The notes under the pieces were generated by a model. That model was not told the origin of the DNA and searched no databases. It saw only the letters and a program-made list of their open reading frames with translations. This document shows, piece after piece, positions 52,350 to 61,635 of a stretch of 64,000 nt of DNA. The number at the start of each line of letters is the position of its first letter. The stretch's first letter is position 1. Source of the stretch: Sphingobacterium hotanense (GTDB taxonomy: Bacteria; Bacteroidota; Bacteroidia; Sphingobacteriales; Sphingobacteriaceae); NCBI RefSeq assembly GCF_008274825.1, contig NZ_CP030848.1:186001-250000 (forward strand), written 5' to 3'. The translations under genes were made by a program, and so were the position numbers.

Positions 52350-53708
52350 ATGAAAAGAAGAATCTTATACATAGTGGCCGTAATATGCTGTGTTTTTTTC
52401 GTGAGTTGTGAAAAATTTTTGGATGAAAAGCCAAATAAGAAATTGGTTGTCCTGTCATCGGTAAAAGACGCTCAGGCTTTATTGAACAATACGAGTGTAT
52501 TTATAACGGCCCATCCTACATCGGGTGAGTTCGCCGCTGGTGATTTTTATTTGCTTACCGAAGACTGGCAATCACTTAGCTGGCAATCGCATCGGCAGAG
52601 TTATATTTGGGGAGATCATGTATTTAATGACATGGAACGAAACGACTGGTCTTTGCCGTATGTAGCCGTTTACAACGCTAACGTTATTCTAGACGCGATT
52701 GCCAATGGGGAAATCAAGCAGGGGACACAACGGGAGATCGCCGATGTGCAAGGACAGGCTTTATTTTACCGATCTTACGCCTTATATAGTTTGCTGCAAA
52801 TTTTTGCAAAAGCATGGGATAACACAACATCAAAATCTGATCTTGGTATCCCTTTAAGGCTATCCTCGGATTTTAATATCCCGGTCAAACGCGCTACGGT
52901 TGCGGAATGTTACGAGCAAATCATAAAGGATATGCAAGAGGCAGTAGTTCTGTTGAATGAAACAACTACATTAAAAACTAGGCCCACAAAAACTGCTGCA
53001 CACGCTTTTTTAGCCAGGATTTATCTAAACATAGGTCGGTATGAACTAGCGCGAGCTTCTGCAAGTGAGGCGCTGGCTTCACATAGCCAGCTCATAAATT
53101 ATAATACGTTAGACACGACAGCCGAAAATCCATTTGCCATATTTAATGAAGAGGTAATCTATCATGTGCGGCTTTGGAACTTTTTGCCTTATCCACCGGT
53201 GCCTAAAATCGATCCTGAGTTGTTTGCGTCTTACCACCACGATGATCTTCGAAGGACGTTGTTTTTTATTAGTAATGGCGACGGGACTTTCAGTTACAAA
53301 TCAGGTTACAATGGTGATGATGGACTGTTTAACGGATTGGCGACTGACGAACTGTTTCTGATAAGGGCGGAATGTTATGCCCGCCTAGGTCAAACCGAGA
53401 AAGGACTACAAGATTTGGATGCTCTACTATCAAAACGATGGAAAGCAGAATCTTACATTCCCTATTCCACAATGACAGAGGTTGATGCCTTAAAAATAAT
53501 TTTGGATGAGCGAAGAAAAGAATTAGTATTTAGGGGACTGAGATGGTCTGATTTAAAGCGCTTGAATAAAGAGCCTAGATTCGCTGTGACTCTGAAGAAG
53601 AAGATAGAAGATAAGGAGTATGTATTATCGCCTAACGATAATAGGTATGTATTTCCCATTCCATCTGCCGTCATTGAAATGACCGGGATTCAGCAGAATC
53701 CACGTTAG
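52350..53708 (+). CDS. SusD/RagB-family lipoprotein
   Basis: A 452-residue lipoprotein (signal ending CCVFFVSC, C20) of the SusD family, shorter than the first one. Visible features are EKFLDEKPNKKLVVLSS, a QALFYRSYALYSLLQIFAKAW helix and the C-terminal LDERRKELVFRGLRWSDLKRL. It forms the surface lid of the SusC pore. The TlpA-like/SusC/SusD order is a recurrent set in Sphingobacteriaceae, with unknown substrate. Confidence 0.93.
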   Translation: MKRRILYIVAVICCVFFVSCEKFLDEKPNKKLVVLSSVKDAQALLNNTSVFITAHPTSGEFAAGDFYLLTEDWQSLSWQSHRQSYIWGDHVFNDMERNDWSLPYVAVYNANVILDAIANGEIKQGTQREIADVQGQALFYRSYALYSLLQIFAKAWDNTTSKSDLGIPLRLSSDFNIPVKRATVAECYEQIIKDMQEAVVLLNETTTLKTRPTKTAAHAFLARIYLNIGRYELARASASEALASHSQLINYNTLDTTAENPFAIFNEEVIYHVRLWNFLPYPPVPKIDPELFASYHHDDLRRTLFFISNGDGTFSYKSGYNGDDGLFNGLATDELFLIRAECYARLGQTEKGLQDLDALLSKRWKAESYIPYSTMTEVDALKIILDERRKELVFRGLRWSDLKRLNKEPRFAVTLKKKIEDKEYVLSPNDNRYVFPIPSAVIEMTGIQQNPR

Positions 53709-53715
53709 TTGTAAG

Positions 53716-53744
53716 AAAAAGCGGAACGCGAAGTTCCGCTTTTT
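53716..53744. terminator. Bidirectional terminator between convergent operons
   Basis: A perfect stem AAAAGCGGAAC / GTTCCGCTTTT with a GCGAA loop, flanked by As and Ts on both sides. It serves the SusD gene on the + strand and the DUF6520-like gene on the - strand. Confidence 0.85.
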
Positions 53745-53753
53745 AATGGCTAA

Positions 53754-54041
53754 CTACCTCGCTTTAAATGTAATGTTGGTAGCTTGTGAAAGATCTGGTT
53801 GTCCGCTTCCATTATCAGGCGCTTCCAACGTACAGCGAACATCCGACTCATTGGGACAGTTTTCGCTTCCATTGGCGGGGACATAATTTGCTGGGTTGTT
53901 ATGCCCGGCTGGCGTCGAAGGGGTATAACGCCATACCATTTCCTCATCATGAGTGATTTTTTCAACCATCTTAAAAGACATCGTTAATACTCCGATCGCT
54001 AATGCCGCAATCGATAATACATTTACTTTTAATTTTTTCAT
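53754..54041 (-). CDS. DUF6520-like small exported protein
   Basis: A 95-residue protein with a signal-like N-terminus (VLSIAALAIGVLTMSFK) and a polar C-terminus with two Cys (SENCPNESDVRC). It resembles the DUF6520 family of short Bacteroidota proteins that occur with MauE- and TlpA-like genes and SusC/D pairs. The two Cys and redox-type neighbours suggest a disulfide. Function unknown. It lies 29 bp after the MauE-like gene and converges on the SusD gene. Confidence 0.65.
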   Translation of the reverse strand: MKKLKVNVLSIAALAIGVLTMSFKMVEKITHDEEMVWRYTPSTPAGHNNPANYVPANGSENCPNESDVRCTLEAPDNGSGQPDLSQATNITFKAR

Positions 54042-54070
54042 CTTTTTAAATTTTGAATGAACAAATATTT

Positions 54071-54589
54071 TTATAACCGTCTTTTGGCCGACCCGCCCGC
54101 GACTGTATCGTCTCCGACTTTACTGCCACGCTGTTTTTTCCATAAGTATAGTCCCCATACACTGAGTATCAAAAAGGTAAGGTTGAGAATCAGGTGCTGC
54201 ATCCAGTTCATGCCGTTTATAACGGATCCGCATCCACAGGGTAATTGCTCCCAGGTACCCAGTAAAGCTATAGCTATGTACGTGCTGAACGCTGTTAGTA
54301 ATGAGATCGACATGGTCAATCCAAGCTTTTGGAATCTCGATACGACCAGAGTGGCTACCGTTGCTATTTCCAGAACAGGAAGGAGATAGATAAGGATATA
54401 TCCGAGAAGATCAGGAAATGGTTGGTTAAGGATTCCAGATTTGAATGCCGAAAAATCTAATATCTTATCAATGGTGACGGGTAACCAAAGAGCCAATAGA
54501 AGTATGATAATCATTCTGTAGATGTGAGATATGTTTAACATGCGTTTCATATGCTTTCGATTGCTAAGCTCAAATTGGAGATCAGTCAT
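54071..54589 (-). CDS. MauE/DoxX-like redox-associated membrane protein
   Basis: A 172-residue polytopic protein with four membrane segments (IIILLLALWLPVTIDKIL, LLGYILIYLLPVLEIATVATLVV, ISLLTAFSTYIAIALLGTW, HLILNLTFLILSVWGLYLW). The central LPCGCGSVINGMNW matches the MauE pattern (CGCG), a Cys pair used in electron transfer for disulfide or amine-dehydrogenase maturation. The real start may be M14 or M17. It should work with the TlpA-like protein in a small redox system. Confidence 0.8.
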   Translation of the reverse strand: MTDLQFELSNRKHMKRMLNISHIYRMIIILLLALWLPVTIDKILDFSAFKSGILNQPFPDLLGYILIYLLPVLEIATVATLVVSRFQKLGLTMSISLLTAFSTYIAIALLGTWEQLPCGCGSVINGMNWMQHLILNLTFLILSVWGLYLWKKQRGSKVGDDTVAGGSAKRRL

Positions 54590-54924
54590 GCTGATCCTTT
54601 TCTAGGCACTGCCCAACAGTTCAAATCTCGTCACTCTTTGAGGGAAAAAGAGCGTATCATTGTGGAGCTTTTTTAGCTACTTAGGATTCTGTATAACATT
54701 CGATTTTAAGCATTATGTCATTCAGAAGGGGACTGTTCCAGATCCATTCGTATTAGGCTACTAAAAGATTTTTTTCCTTAGCCTGAAAACGGCGCGCATA
54801 AGGAGAGCTATTATAAGATGGACGCGACGGTATATTTGTTTTGAGAGTCGAAAGAACCGTTAGGATAGGGTTAGATCATTGTATTTCGAATGTTCTCTTG
54901 GTCGAATCGAATGCTTTTAGGGGC
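54590..54924. other. Intergenic stretch, no gene recognised
   Basis: About 335 bp between the Crp/Fnr gene and the MauE-like gene. A TATATTTG box on the + strand at 54831-54838 lacks a TTG partner and points away from the flanking - strand genes, so it is not called as a promoter. Confidence 0.35.
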
Positions 54925-55533
54925 TTACTTTTGAAACAGAAGTTTCCTTTTTTGTTGCTGAATGCAGGATCGGGAAATGCCTAACAGATCGGCTTGTTCG
55001 AACTGACTGATTCGAATATCGACTTCGGATAGCAGTTTAATAAATAGCTGATATCGTTCTGATGGGCGTAAGCTCCAGCATACGATCCGAAGCCTATGCA
55101 GAAACTGTAATTGTTGTTGAATCAGTCTCGACATCAACTCGTTTATAGCCGCATCTTCAGAACTACAGGCTAAAATGGAGGAGTAGGGAATGGCGATAAC
55201 TGCTCCAGAACGAAGTGATACCAGGTCGCCGGAAATACGTTTCTGGCTGTAAAGATTTACCGTAGTGGAAAGAGCCATTCCAGCATAAGCCAGGTTGAAG
55301 ATTTTGCGCTTGCCGGAAGGGAGATATTCGATATGCGCTAAAAGGCCGCGCGAAACGAAATAAAAATAATGGGACTTATTTACTGTATTGGATAGGATTT
55401 GATGCCTTTTGGTTAGCAACACCTTGCATTGTGATTTTATCCATGACACCTGGTAGCCCGATAATACGCAGGACTCGTTCCAAAATTCAACGAAGAACTT
55501 CAGGTCTTTATTCAGGGGAGTGATCTGGTTCAT
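54925..55533 (-). CDS. Crp/Fnr-family transcriptional regulator
   Basis: A 202-residue regulator with a cyclic-nucleotide-binding-like N-terminal half (KSHYFYFVSRGLLAHIEYLPSGKRKIFN, SGAVIAIPYSSI) and a C-terminal HTH (RISQFEQADLLGISRSCIQQQKRKLLF). Both parts are diverged from classical Crp, so the ligand is unknown. It is a plausible regulator of the adjoining MauE/DUF6520 and TlpA/SusC/D genes, though it could act elsewhere. Confidence 0.82.
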   Translation of the reverse strand: MNQITPLNKDLKFFVEFWNESCVLSGYQVSWIKSQCKVLLTKRHQILSNTVNKSHYFYFVSRGLLAHIEYLPSGKRKIFNLAYAGMALSTTVNLYSQKRISGDLVSLRSGAVIAIPYSSILACSSEDAAINELMSRLIQQQLQFLHRLRIVCWSLRPSERYQLFIKLLSEVDIRISQFEQADLLGISRSCIQQQKRKLLFQK

Positions 55534-55633
55534 AATCCTATTGGTTTTTTGTTTGCCTAATTTGCTATTTATCTGGCGATGATTTTTACAAACCTTCCTG
55601 AAGCACCATTATGTATACGCGAAGCCGCTTTAT

Positions 55634-55945
55634 GTGTCTAAAAACGTGACAAACCTCCTTTCGCTTGAACAATATGGCCTCTTAGTAAAAGAGATTTTGA
55701 ATTTTGGTTCTTATGGAACAAATTTGAATCAATCGATTGTAAGTCTTCATGGCCAGAAGCCGCTATTCCGATGCGAGATCGGAGTATTTATTAACTTTTC
55801 GATACGTATTATGACATCTACAGAAATGGAATCGGTCTTTGGAATGCTTTCGAATTTGCCGCTTTCAGGCGAAGAGAGAGTGAAGTTTATCGAAGATGAA
55901 CCAGATCCGGAAGATCGGAAATGCAATATCGTATTTCCCTTTTAA
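55634..55945 (+). CDS. Small uncharacterised protein
   Basis: A 103-residue frame from a GTG start. Sequence includes LSLEQYGLLVKEILNFGSYG and a C-terminal acidic tail (EDEPDPEDRKC). No family is recognised. Amino-acid composition looks protein-like and it precedes the LpxL-like gene by 97 bp on the same strand. Confidence 0.5.
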   Translation: MSKNVTNLLSLEQYGLLVKEILNFGSYGTNLNQSIVSLHGQKPLFRCEIGVFINFSIRIMTSTEMESVFGMLSNLPLSGEERVKFIEDEPDPEDRKCNIVFPF

Positions 55946-56042
55946 TCAGCTCGCAGCGTGTAGTTTCGCGCACGCTGTGAGATTTTTGGCTGTTTTCTGT
56001 TGATTCCAAGTAAAATTACGTTCGCGCTTACAAAGTAGTAAA

Positions 56043-56993
56043 ATGGGGTTACACGATTTATGGTCCTTAAGGAGTGATGCTGAGAAATGGAAAACATTTG
56101 CCTTTATGTCCGCTAGTTTTCAACATATCTTAGGGATTTTCGATTTTAGGGAACAATTCCAACTGTTTTCAAATTATCACCAATATAGCTACCGAAGAAG
56201 AGCCGCGCCTTTGCAAAAATGGGCGAATCAAGATAGAGAGGAAATAAAGGTTCTGAACTTGCTGCAACCCGCTCCCAGAATGTGGGTCTCCTTTCATCTA
56301 GGAGTTTATCAATGGATACCACTTCGCTTAATGATCGCGGGGATATCGGTATGTCTCATTGTATCCCGAAGTGTCCTACAGGAATACAGAACTATATATG
56401 CGAAGTTAGTAGAGCGGATACCGCTAGAAGGAAAATTGTGCTTTCAGGAAGCGGAAGATCCAAAGATTTTTTTTGCTCTAAGACGATTTGTGAAAATGGG
56501 ATTTCATATTTTTGTCTTCGCTGATGGTGCTTTCGGAAGTATTGATCATCCCAATAAAAATCTTGCCGAGGTAAAATTGTTGGAAGGGTCAATAAGAGTC
56601 CGCTCGGGCTATATCAATATTGCTTCCCTATTCAACCTTCCAATTACGAAGATTATAGAGCATTCTTTGGACCCCCACAAGTGGCAACCACTTAAGCTAT
56701 ATGAAATTCCTAACGAAACCATTAAAAATCGCAAAGTTTTTCATGATCAATGCCTCGGTAATCTGTACCGATCGTTTGAAAAAGATCTGGTAAAATTTCC
56801 TCACCTATGGGAGACTTGGAGGTATCTTCATCGTTATTATCACCCGCGGTCTGAATTATTGAATTGGAATTCTGACTACAGAATAATTCCCTTGCAAGCT
56901 AAAAATGAATATATGTTGTTGGACAAATTTACCTACCGATCGCATCAAATTGATAAGACACAATATGAAAGTTTGTCGAAAATAATTTTTTAG
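56043..56993 (+). CDS. Possible LpxL/HtrB-like acyltransferase-fold protein (divergent)
   Basis: A 316-residue protein. WVSFHLGVYQWIPLRLMIAG (H85) followed later by FVFADGAFGSIDHP and GYINIASLFNLPI resembles the LpxL/HtrB lysophospholipid acyltransferase fold. However, the usual HxxxxE/D catalytic pair is not evident (no acid five residues after H85). It is thus either an inactive or a changed member. It precedes a LytS/LytTR system on the same strand. Confidence 0.35.
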   Translation: MGLHDLWSLRSDAEKWKTFAFMSASFQHILGIFDFREQFQLFSNYHQYSYRRRAAPLQKWANQDREEIKVLNLLQPAPRMWVSFHLGVYQWIPLRLMIAGISVCLIVSRSVLQEYRTIYAKLVERIPLEGKLCFQEAEDPKIFFALRRFVKMGFHIFVFADGAFGSIDHPNKNLAEVKLLEGSIRVRSGYINIASLFNLPITKIIEHSLDPHKWQPLKLYEIPNETIKNRKVFHDQCLGNLYRSFEKDLVKFPHLWETWRYLHRYYHPRSELLNWNSDYRIIPLQAKNEYMLLDKFTYRSHQIDKTQYESLSKIIF

Positions 56994-57071
56994 CACAAAT
57001 TTTTGTTAGTAGATTAGTTAAAATCGGCTATTTCTTCAGCCTCTGGAGCTTTTTATAAACTTAAGTGTGAC

Positions 57072-58121
57072 ATGATGATTAAACAGCATATCTGGTTTTG
57101 GGTAAGTTATACTTTTTACTTCTTTCTGATTAACAAGATGGGTAATCCAAATCTCAGCTTCTTGACCGTTTTGCTTTCCATCCCGATTTTTGCGTTAATC
57201 TTTTACTCTCTTTCTTACATCCTTGACAATTTTTTTGCTAGGAAACTATACATTAAAACAGTGACTTGGATACTAATTATATACAGCCTTGTCGCGTATC
57301 TTTTGTTTGCTATTAATCACGATTACCATGGTCTGGGAGTTGTCTATGGAAAATATCTGGTGAAAAACAAAGATTTCAATCCCATACTTTTTCTGCAAAG
57401 CTATCTTATACTCATCGGACATTTTACTTTTCTTGCGATCCTAGGCTTCCAATACAACAGCCGCCTCAGAACCGTTATTGAAATGAACAAAGAGATGCAA
57501 CTGCGCCTCGATGAACAGAAGCTAAGGCAGGAATATGAATATGCAAGTTTAGCGCAACAGGTCCCTCCACATCTGCTGGTGAATGTATTCCAGTCTTGGG
57601 CATATCAAATCAAGGCCTCACATCCCGTACTGGCCGATCAAATGGATCAGATGTATAGCTTGATTCATTATTTTATGGAATCTAGTCACCCTGATGCTCC
57701 GAGGACGGTCCTTCTGGTTGAAGAAATCGAAATGGTCCGGCAGTATGTACAGATCGAAAACTTTGTCAGCCATGTCCCCCTAAATATTTCATGGCAGGTT
57801 TCCGACGCGGTTCACGCACTGATGCTTCCTCCTACGACGCTTATGACTTTGGTTATGAATGCATTGAAGCATGGTGACGCACACTGCTCCGATAAGCCCG
57901 TCGAGATCGTTATTCAGCCAGCCCCAGATAGCGTTGAAATACATGTCCGAAACCCCATACCCGCCGTACGCAAGGGGCTTGCCAGCCACGGCCTTGGCCT
58001 GAGTAATCTTTCGAGACGATTAGAAATGACATTCGGAAGCGGGCACAAGTTCGTGCATGGCTTTACTTCGCAAGGTTACTCTGCTGAGATTAGTATATAC
58101 AAATGTGGATCATTAAATTAA
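57072..58121 (+). CDS. LytS-type sensor histidine kinase
   Basis: A 349-residue kinase with four membrane helices (residues about 8-130), a coiled-coil linker (NKEMQLRLDEQKLRQEYEY), the His_kinase domain (QVPPHLLVNVFQ, H167) and an ATP-binding part (LVMNALKHGDAH, SHGLGLSNLSRRL). The His box VPPHLL replaces the usual NPHFLFN. It partners the response regulator 7 bp downstream, and the input is unknown. Confidence 0.9.
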   Translation: MMIKQHIWFWVSYTFYFFLINKMGNPNLSFLTVLLSIPIFALIFYSLSYILDNFFARKLYIKTVTWILIIYSLVAYLLFAINHDYHGLGVVYGKYLVKNKDFNPILFLQSYLILIGHFTFLAILGFQYNSRLRTVIEMNKEMQLRLDEQKLRQEYEYASLAQQVPPHLLVNVFQSWAYQIKASHPVLADQMDQMYSLIHYFMESSHPDAPRTVLLVEEIEMVRQYVQIENFVSHVPLNISWQVSDAVHALMLPPTTLMTLVMNALKHGDAHCSDKPVEIVIQPAPDSVEIHVRNPIPAVRKGLASHGLGLSNLSRRLEMTFGSGHKFVHGFTSQGYSAEISIYKCGSLN

Positions 58122-58128
58122 GCAAAAC

Positions 58129-58875
58129 ATGAAACAATGGACAGCAATTATCCTCGATGACCAGCAAGCGAGCATAGAGCGATTACTTGAGATGATGAAA
58201 GATGTAGAATATGTCAACGTCACCAAGTCTTTTACCGACCCAAAAAGAGCACTAACATATATGCGCGTTAATCCGATAGACTTGTTAATACTGGACGTTC
58301 AGCTGGGGGGCATGTCTGGCTTTGAATTCCTAGAATCGCTTCCGAAATTGAACTTTAAGACGATTTTGTACACTGCCTACCCGCAGTATGAAGATCAAGG
58401 ATATCAAAGGAATGTGGTGGATGTTTTGCTAAAACCAGTCTCACCCATCCGCTTGAAAATAGCACTCTCGCGTTTGGATGCAGAAATGAAAAGTGATTTG
58501 CCAGAGCTGAGCGACCGAGATTCACTCCAGCATTATGATGATTACTTCAATGTAAAAGGCCCATATCGATATGTACGGACCATCGTGCGCTTTATCAATA
58601 TTACTCACGTGGAGAAGGCAGGGAACAGCGTGTGCATCTATTTGAACAATGGGAAAGACCCTTTAATATCCAACAGCACGTTTGAACATATTATGGACAA
58701 ATTGCCCAGCCGCTGGTTCATCAAATGCGGTAAAGGTAGGCTGTTCAATGTGTATTACTTCCATTCATACAGCCACAACCAAATTCGATTGAATTATGTG
58801 GAAAAGCTAATCCCTGTAGGGGAGCTGGCCAAACATCCCGAACTCAAGACGTTCCTGAACAGCAATAATATTTAG
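58129..58875 (+). CDS. LytTR-family response regulator
   Basis: A 248-residue regulator. The receiver has DD at 10-11, the phosphorylated Asp56 (LLILDVQLGG) and K102 (LLKPVSPIRL). The LytTR DNA-binding domain covers the C-terminal 100 residues (YFNVKGPYRYVRTIVRFINITHVEKAGNSVC, FIKCGKGRLFNVYYF). It is coupled with the LytS kinase upstream and probably controls the nearby unknown genes or targets elsewhere. Confidence 0.93.
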   Translation: MKQWTAIILDDQQASIERLLEMMKDVEYVNVTKSFTDPKRALTYMRVNPIDLLILDVQLGGMSGFEFLESLPKLNFKTILYTAYPQYEDQGYQRNVVDVLLKPVSPIRLKIALSRLDAEMKSDLPELSDRDSLQHYDDYFNVKGPYRYVRTIVRFINITHVEKAGNSVCIYLNNGKDPLISNSTFEHIMDKLPSRWFIKCGKGRLFNVYYFHSYSHNQIRLNYVEKLIPVGELAKHPELKTFLNSNNI

Positions 58876-58899
58876 CGCGGCTGCAATTGCTGGCCGCGT
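58875..58899 (+). terminator. GC-rich hairpin after the LytTR gene
   Basis: Stem GCGCGGC / GCCGCGT (one G-U pair) with an 11-nt loop starting at the stop codon. There is no T tract, so it is a weak terminator or a stabilising structure. Confidence 0.35.
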
Positions 58900-58957
58900 G
58901 ATCACGCTTCCCTACTCTCTATAATATCTCTATTGAAGAACATAAAGACGATTGATT

Positions 58958-60124
58958 ATGAACCTCAAACGATTCAGCACGCTAATCTGTATAGAAGTAA
59001 TTATGCAAGAGTTTATGCATCAGAAATATCCCATAGAGGACTTCATAGGATGGGTGCAAAGCCGAGTGCCGGTCCTAGAAGATTCCATTGCTTTAGTAAA
59101 AAAAGAATTGGAAAACAAGAAATCTGTAACCGATACTGACCTCCCCTTGAATGAAGGTTATTTCATTTTTTATCAGCAAGCACGTCACCCCGCTGAGCGC
59201 CTGGGCGTGATGAGATCTAGTTGTCCCATTGAGATCTCATCCTTTAATAAAGAATATGCTTTTATGATAGACATGTTCGTTGATTTTATCGAATTTTTTG
59301 AGAAGCATTTTTCAATGAACGAATCGCTATTTAGATATTCGGCTGTCCAGCAGATGCTATTATCTATCTTCGATGATATTTCTCAAACCGTTAAGCAGCT
59401 TCCCCATCACGCTTTAACTGAAAAAATTTTGGATGGATGTGTAAATATCCTATCAATACCTGGAGATAACCTCTTAAGCCGCAACTATAATCACGCTTAT
59501 TGCTTTTTCGTTTTCAAGTTAGGGGCAACTTGGGATTGGCAAAGGAGAGTCGGAACATTTGCGGCAGTCGAGCGATTTGTAATTTACCTGAATTTCAATG
59601 CCGACGGTATCGTGAATTATTTTTTGGAAAAAGTAAGCAAAGAGGTCAGTCAAATGAGCCAGTGTAATCAGCGTATAACTGTATTCCTCGATTACAAAAG
59701 GTTGTTGGCACGTCTGCCTGCTCGCCGCAAGACCACATACGACATGTACGGTATGGTTGTAAAGAAGCATCTTGTGAATTGGATAGAAGCGGAACTCAAA
59801 TATCTCTATGAAGCACCTTCGGTCGGCTTGATTCAAAAACGCGACGTTCCCAAATCACCTGTGCCGCTGTTCAAGAAAATCATATGCAGATTGTCGGGCG
59901 ATCAATTAGCAATTGTATTACGCGCAGCTGATGAAGTAAAAATGGTGGAATCTCGTTCATTGAATATGGTTTATAACACGATGATCCCCTATATCGCAAC
60001 AGAAAATAGGACAACGCTCTCCCCCTCATCCATTCGCGTAAAGTCGTACTATCCTGAACAAAAGGATAAAAATCTAGTAATTGATAAATTAAACCAAATG
60101 ATCGAAAAAATCAAAGATTACTGA
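58958..60124 (+). CDS. Uncharacterised 388-residue protein
   Basis: ATG 58958 is preferred over an upstream TTG. Helix-rich soluble protein; segments such as QQARHPAERLGVMRSSCP and KLGATWDWQRRVGTFAAVERFV are well formed, and ends in KNLVIDKLNQMIEKIKDY. No family is recognised; RteC was considered and not supported. It lies between the LytTR system and the decayed conjugative region, so it may belong to either. Confidence 0.6.
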   Translation: MNLKRFSTLICIEVIMQEFMHQKYPIEDFIGWVQSRVPVLEDSIALVKKELENKKSVTDTDLPLNEGYFIFYQQARHPAERLGVMRSSCPIEISSFNKEYAFMIDMFVDFIEFFEKHFSMNESLFRYSAVQQMLLSIFDDISQTVKQLPHHALTEKILDGCVNILSIPGDNLLSRNYNHAYCFFVFKLGATWDWQRRVGTFAAVERFVIYLNFNADGIVNYFLEKVSKEVSQMSQCNQRITVFLDYKRLLARLPARRKTTYDMYGMVVKKHLVNWIEAELKYLYEAPSVGLIQKRDVPKSPVPLFKKIICRLSGDQLAIVLRAADEVKMVESRSLNMVYNTMIPYIATENRTTLSPSSIRVKSYYPEQKDKNLVIDKLNQMIEKIKDY

Positions 60125-60535
60125 AATATGTTGGTTTCCGAGGTGATGAGTCGGTTAGTAGACCCCGCAGCTGTTCCATGATGGATTCAATATAATTTGA
60201 AAATAAGACACAAGAAATAGGAGCATATCAGTGATAGATGGTCGTTCATGGGAATAACGCTCTTTGATATTCCGAGCATTTACCGGCGCTCCGACTCTAT
60301 AGTGCTCAGCATACCCTCAATTTCCGGAATATAATTTGATGCTACTTTAATATGCGCCTGTTCGGCGAGGCCCTAACTTGAGCTATACGTCCCAACCATT
60401 GTCTTGTTGCATCACCATGTCGGTGATAAGAGCATGTAGAGAAGTATTGTCTGTGAAAGCTAAAGCCGCGTTGACCTCCTTGAAGAAATAAACGTTTTTA
60501 TCTCAAGTGAAAAGATTTTTTCCTGAAATGTTGAT
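60125..60535. other. Gene-poor stretch with relics on the - strand
   Basis: This stretch contains a broken - strand coding relic, annotated separately at 60280-60502. The rest holds no convincing gene. Confidence 0.4.
60280..60502 (-). pseudogene. Decayed gene fragment with frameshift
   Basis: Two short pieces in different - strand frames read like coding sequence: VYFFKEVNAALAFTDNTSLH...DNGWDV (60383-60502, stop TAG at 60383) and, out of frame by one, AEQAHIKVASNYIPEIEGML...ESERR (60280-60375, stop TAA at 60280). A TGA lies just upstream of the first piece. This pattern fits a frameshifted relic. Family unknown. Confidence 0.35.
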
Positions 60536-60739
60536 TTAGCGCCAATCAACCTCGAACTTTATTCGTAGCAAAACCTGGTTCCTAAAATTTTCGTCAGAAT
60601 AGCCTTTGTATGTAAATTCCTTGACTTCTTCAATCTTACGCAAAATGTCTTCGATTTCTAAAATATAGTTGGCAGTTAACTGGATATCAGTCGCTTGTTC
60701 TAGGGTAACATAACGCTTGAATGTCAAAGTTTTTTTCAT
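60536..60739 (-). CDS. Small hypothetical protein
   Basis: A 67-residue - strand frame with ATG start (MKKTLTFKRYVTLEQATDIQ) and a helical, charged composition (ILRKIEEVKEFTYKGYSDENF). It looks protein-like, but no family is recognised. It lies in a decayed region at the end of the presumed conjugative element. Confidence 0.5.
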   Translation of the reverse strand: MKKTLTFKRYVTLEQATDIQLTANYILEIEDILRKIEEVKEFTYKGYSDENFRNQVLLRIKFEVDWR

Positions 60740-61521
60740 AGGTTTTTTATATCTGTAAACAAACTTATGAACAATTGGTGTGATTCAACTTAAATTTTCA
60801 GTTGAAATTCGGCAGAAATCAATAATAGCCAAAAAAGGATTAAATGAAGGATCTTATAGCCGGCGGTTCATCAAAATGAATACTTGCCTAATTCTAATTT
60901 AGGATTTGTACATCCTGTCGCTAGACGCTGTAAGTATCTATCTGTGCGTTTACCGCTTTTAGTATGTTCTGAAAAGTGTCACGGCGTTTGTTGATTTCTT
61001 CAATTCTGTATAAAGCATTTAGGTTCTGCAGTCGGGGCCAACAACGTTGTTCATATACCTACATGTAGGCGTTTTTTGGTGAAAATATAAAATTTAGCTC
61101 AACGTGTAATACGATCACGTATATTTACTACAGCACTATATAGAATGGATGTGTTTGCGATGTTTTCATAAACAATGTTGGGAATATCTTAACCATTACC
61201 TTTAAGGGCGTGGTTGTTTTTTTCTTGTATAACATAGTCCACTTGGTAACGTCAAGCAGATTGTGAATATTAATGGTTCTAAGCCCTTTCGCGTCTCAAT
61301 AGAAATCCGGTAAATCAATTGGAAACATACCGATTTACCTTTCCTTGTATCGCAGCTAAACGTTACAGTTGTACCATTTCAATTACATTTATTTTATTGT
61401 GCTGGAGAATAAGCAAATTTTATGCGTTTTACACAACAAAAAATAAAGGGCTCTACGTGTTGCTTGTTATGTTGGCAATAAATAGAACCCATGGATAGTT
61501 AGGCGAGCGTAGATCTGTAGG
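60740..61521. other. Gene-poor stretch with decayed - strand coding remnants
   Basis: Besides the fragment at 60921-61058, the - strand between about 61085 and 61450 reads as short coding-like pieces in changing frames, for example VDYVIQEKNNHALKGNG followed after a stop by DIPNIVYENIANTSILYSAV. This indicates one or more eroded genes. No full gene is supported. Confidence 0.4.
60921..61058 (-). pseudogene. C-terminal gene fragment without a start
   Basis: A 45-codon - strand frame (EQRCWPRLQNLNALYRIEEI, then NKRRDTFQNILKAVNAQID) ends at a stop at 60921. A TAG lies directly upstream and no start codon is in frame, so it looks like the tail of a broken gene. Coding-like composition, family unknown. 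Confidence 0.35.
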
Positions 61522-61635
61522 CTACGCCGCATCTTTACTTTTTTCATCTTCATCCATTTCCAGAATGGCCATAAGGAGTAAATAGTAGCCTCTCTCTAAT
61601 CCTAAATTTGCTGCTTTTTCTTCTATGCTTTTCAT
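61522..61635 (-). CDS. Small hypothetical protein, 37 residues
   Basis: A short - strand frame (MKSIEEKAANLGLERGYYLL, MAILEMDEDEKSKDAA) with an ATG start and an acidic helical tail. It could be a real small protein in the conjugative region. Support is only the composition and start. Confidence 0.35.
   Translation of the reverse strand: MKSIEEKAANLGLERGYYLLLMAILEMDEDEKSKDAA

Noticed and set aside
54831-54838. TATATTTG promoter box on the + strand
   Set aside because: No TTG partner at about 20 nt and no + strand gene nearby; it is probably a chance match.
58958-60124. RteC-family regulator
   Set aside because: The typical RteC motifs were not seen in the 388-residue protein; left as uncharacterised.
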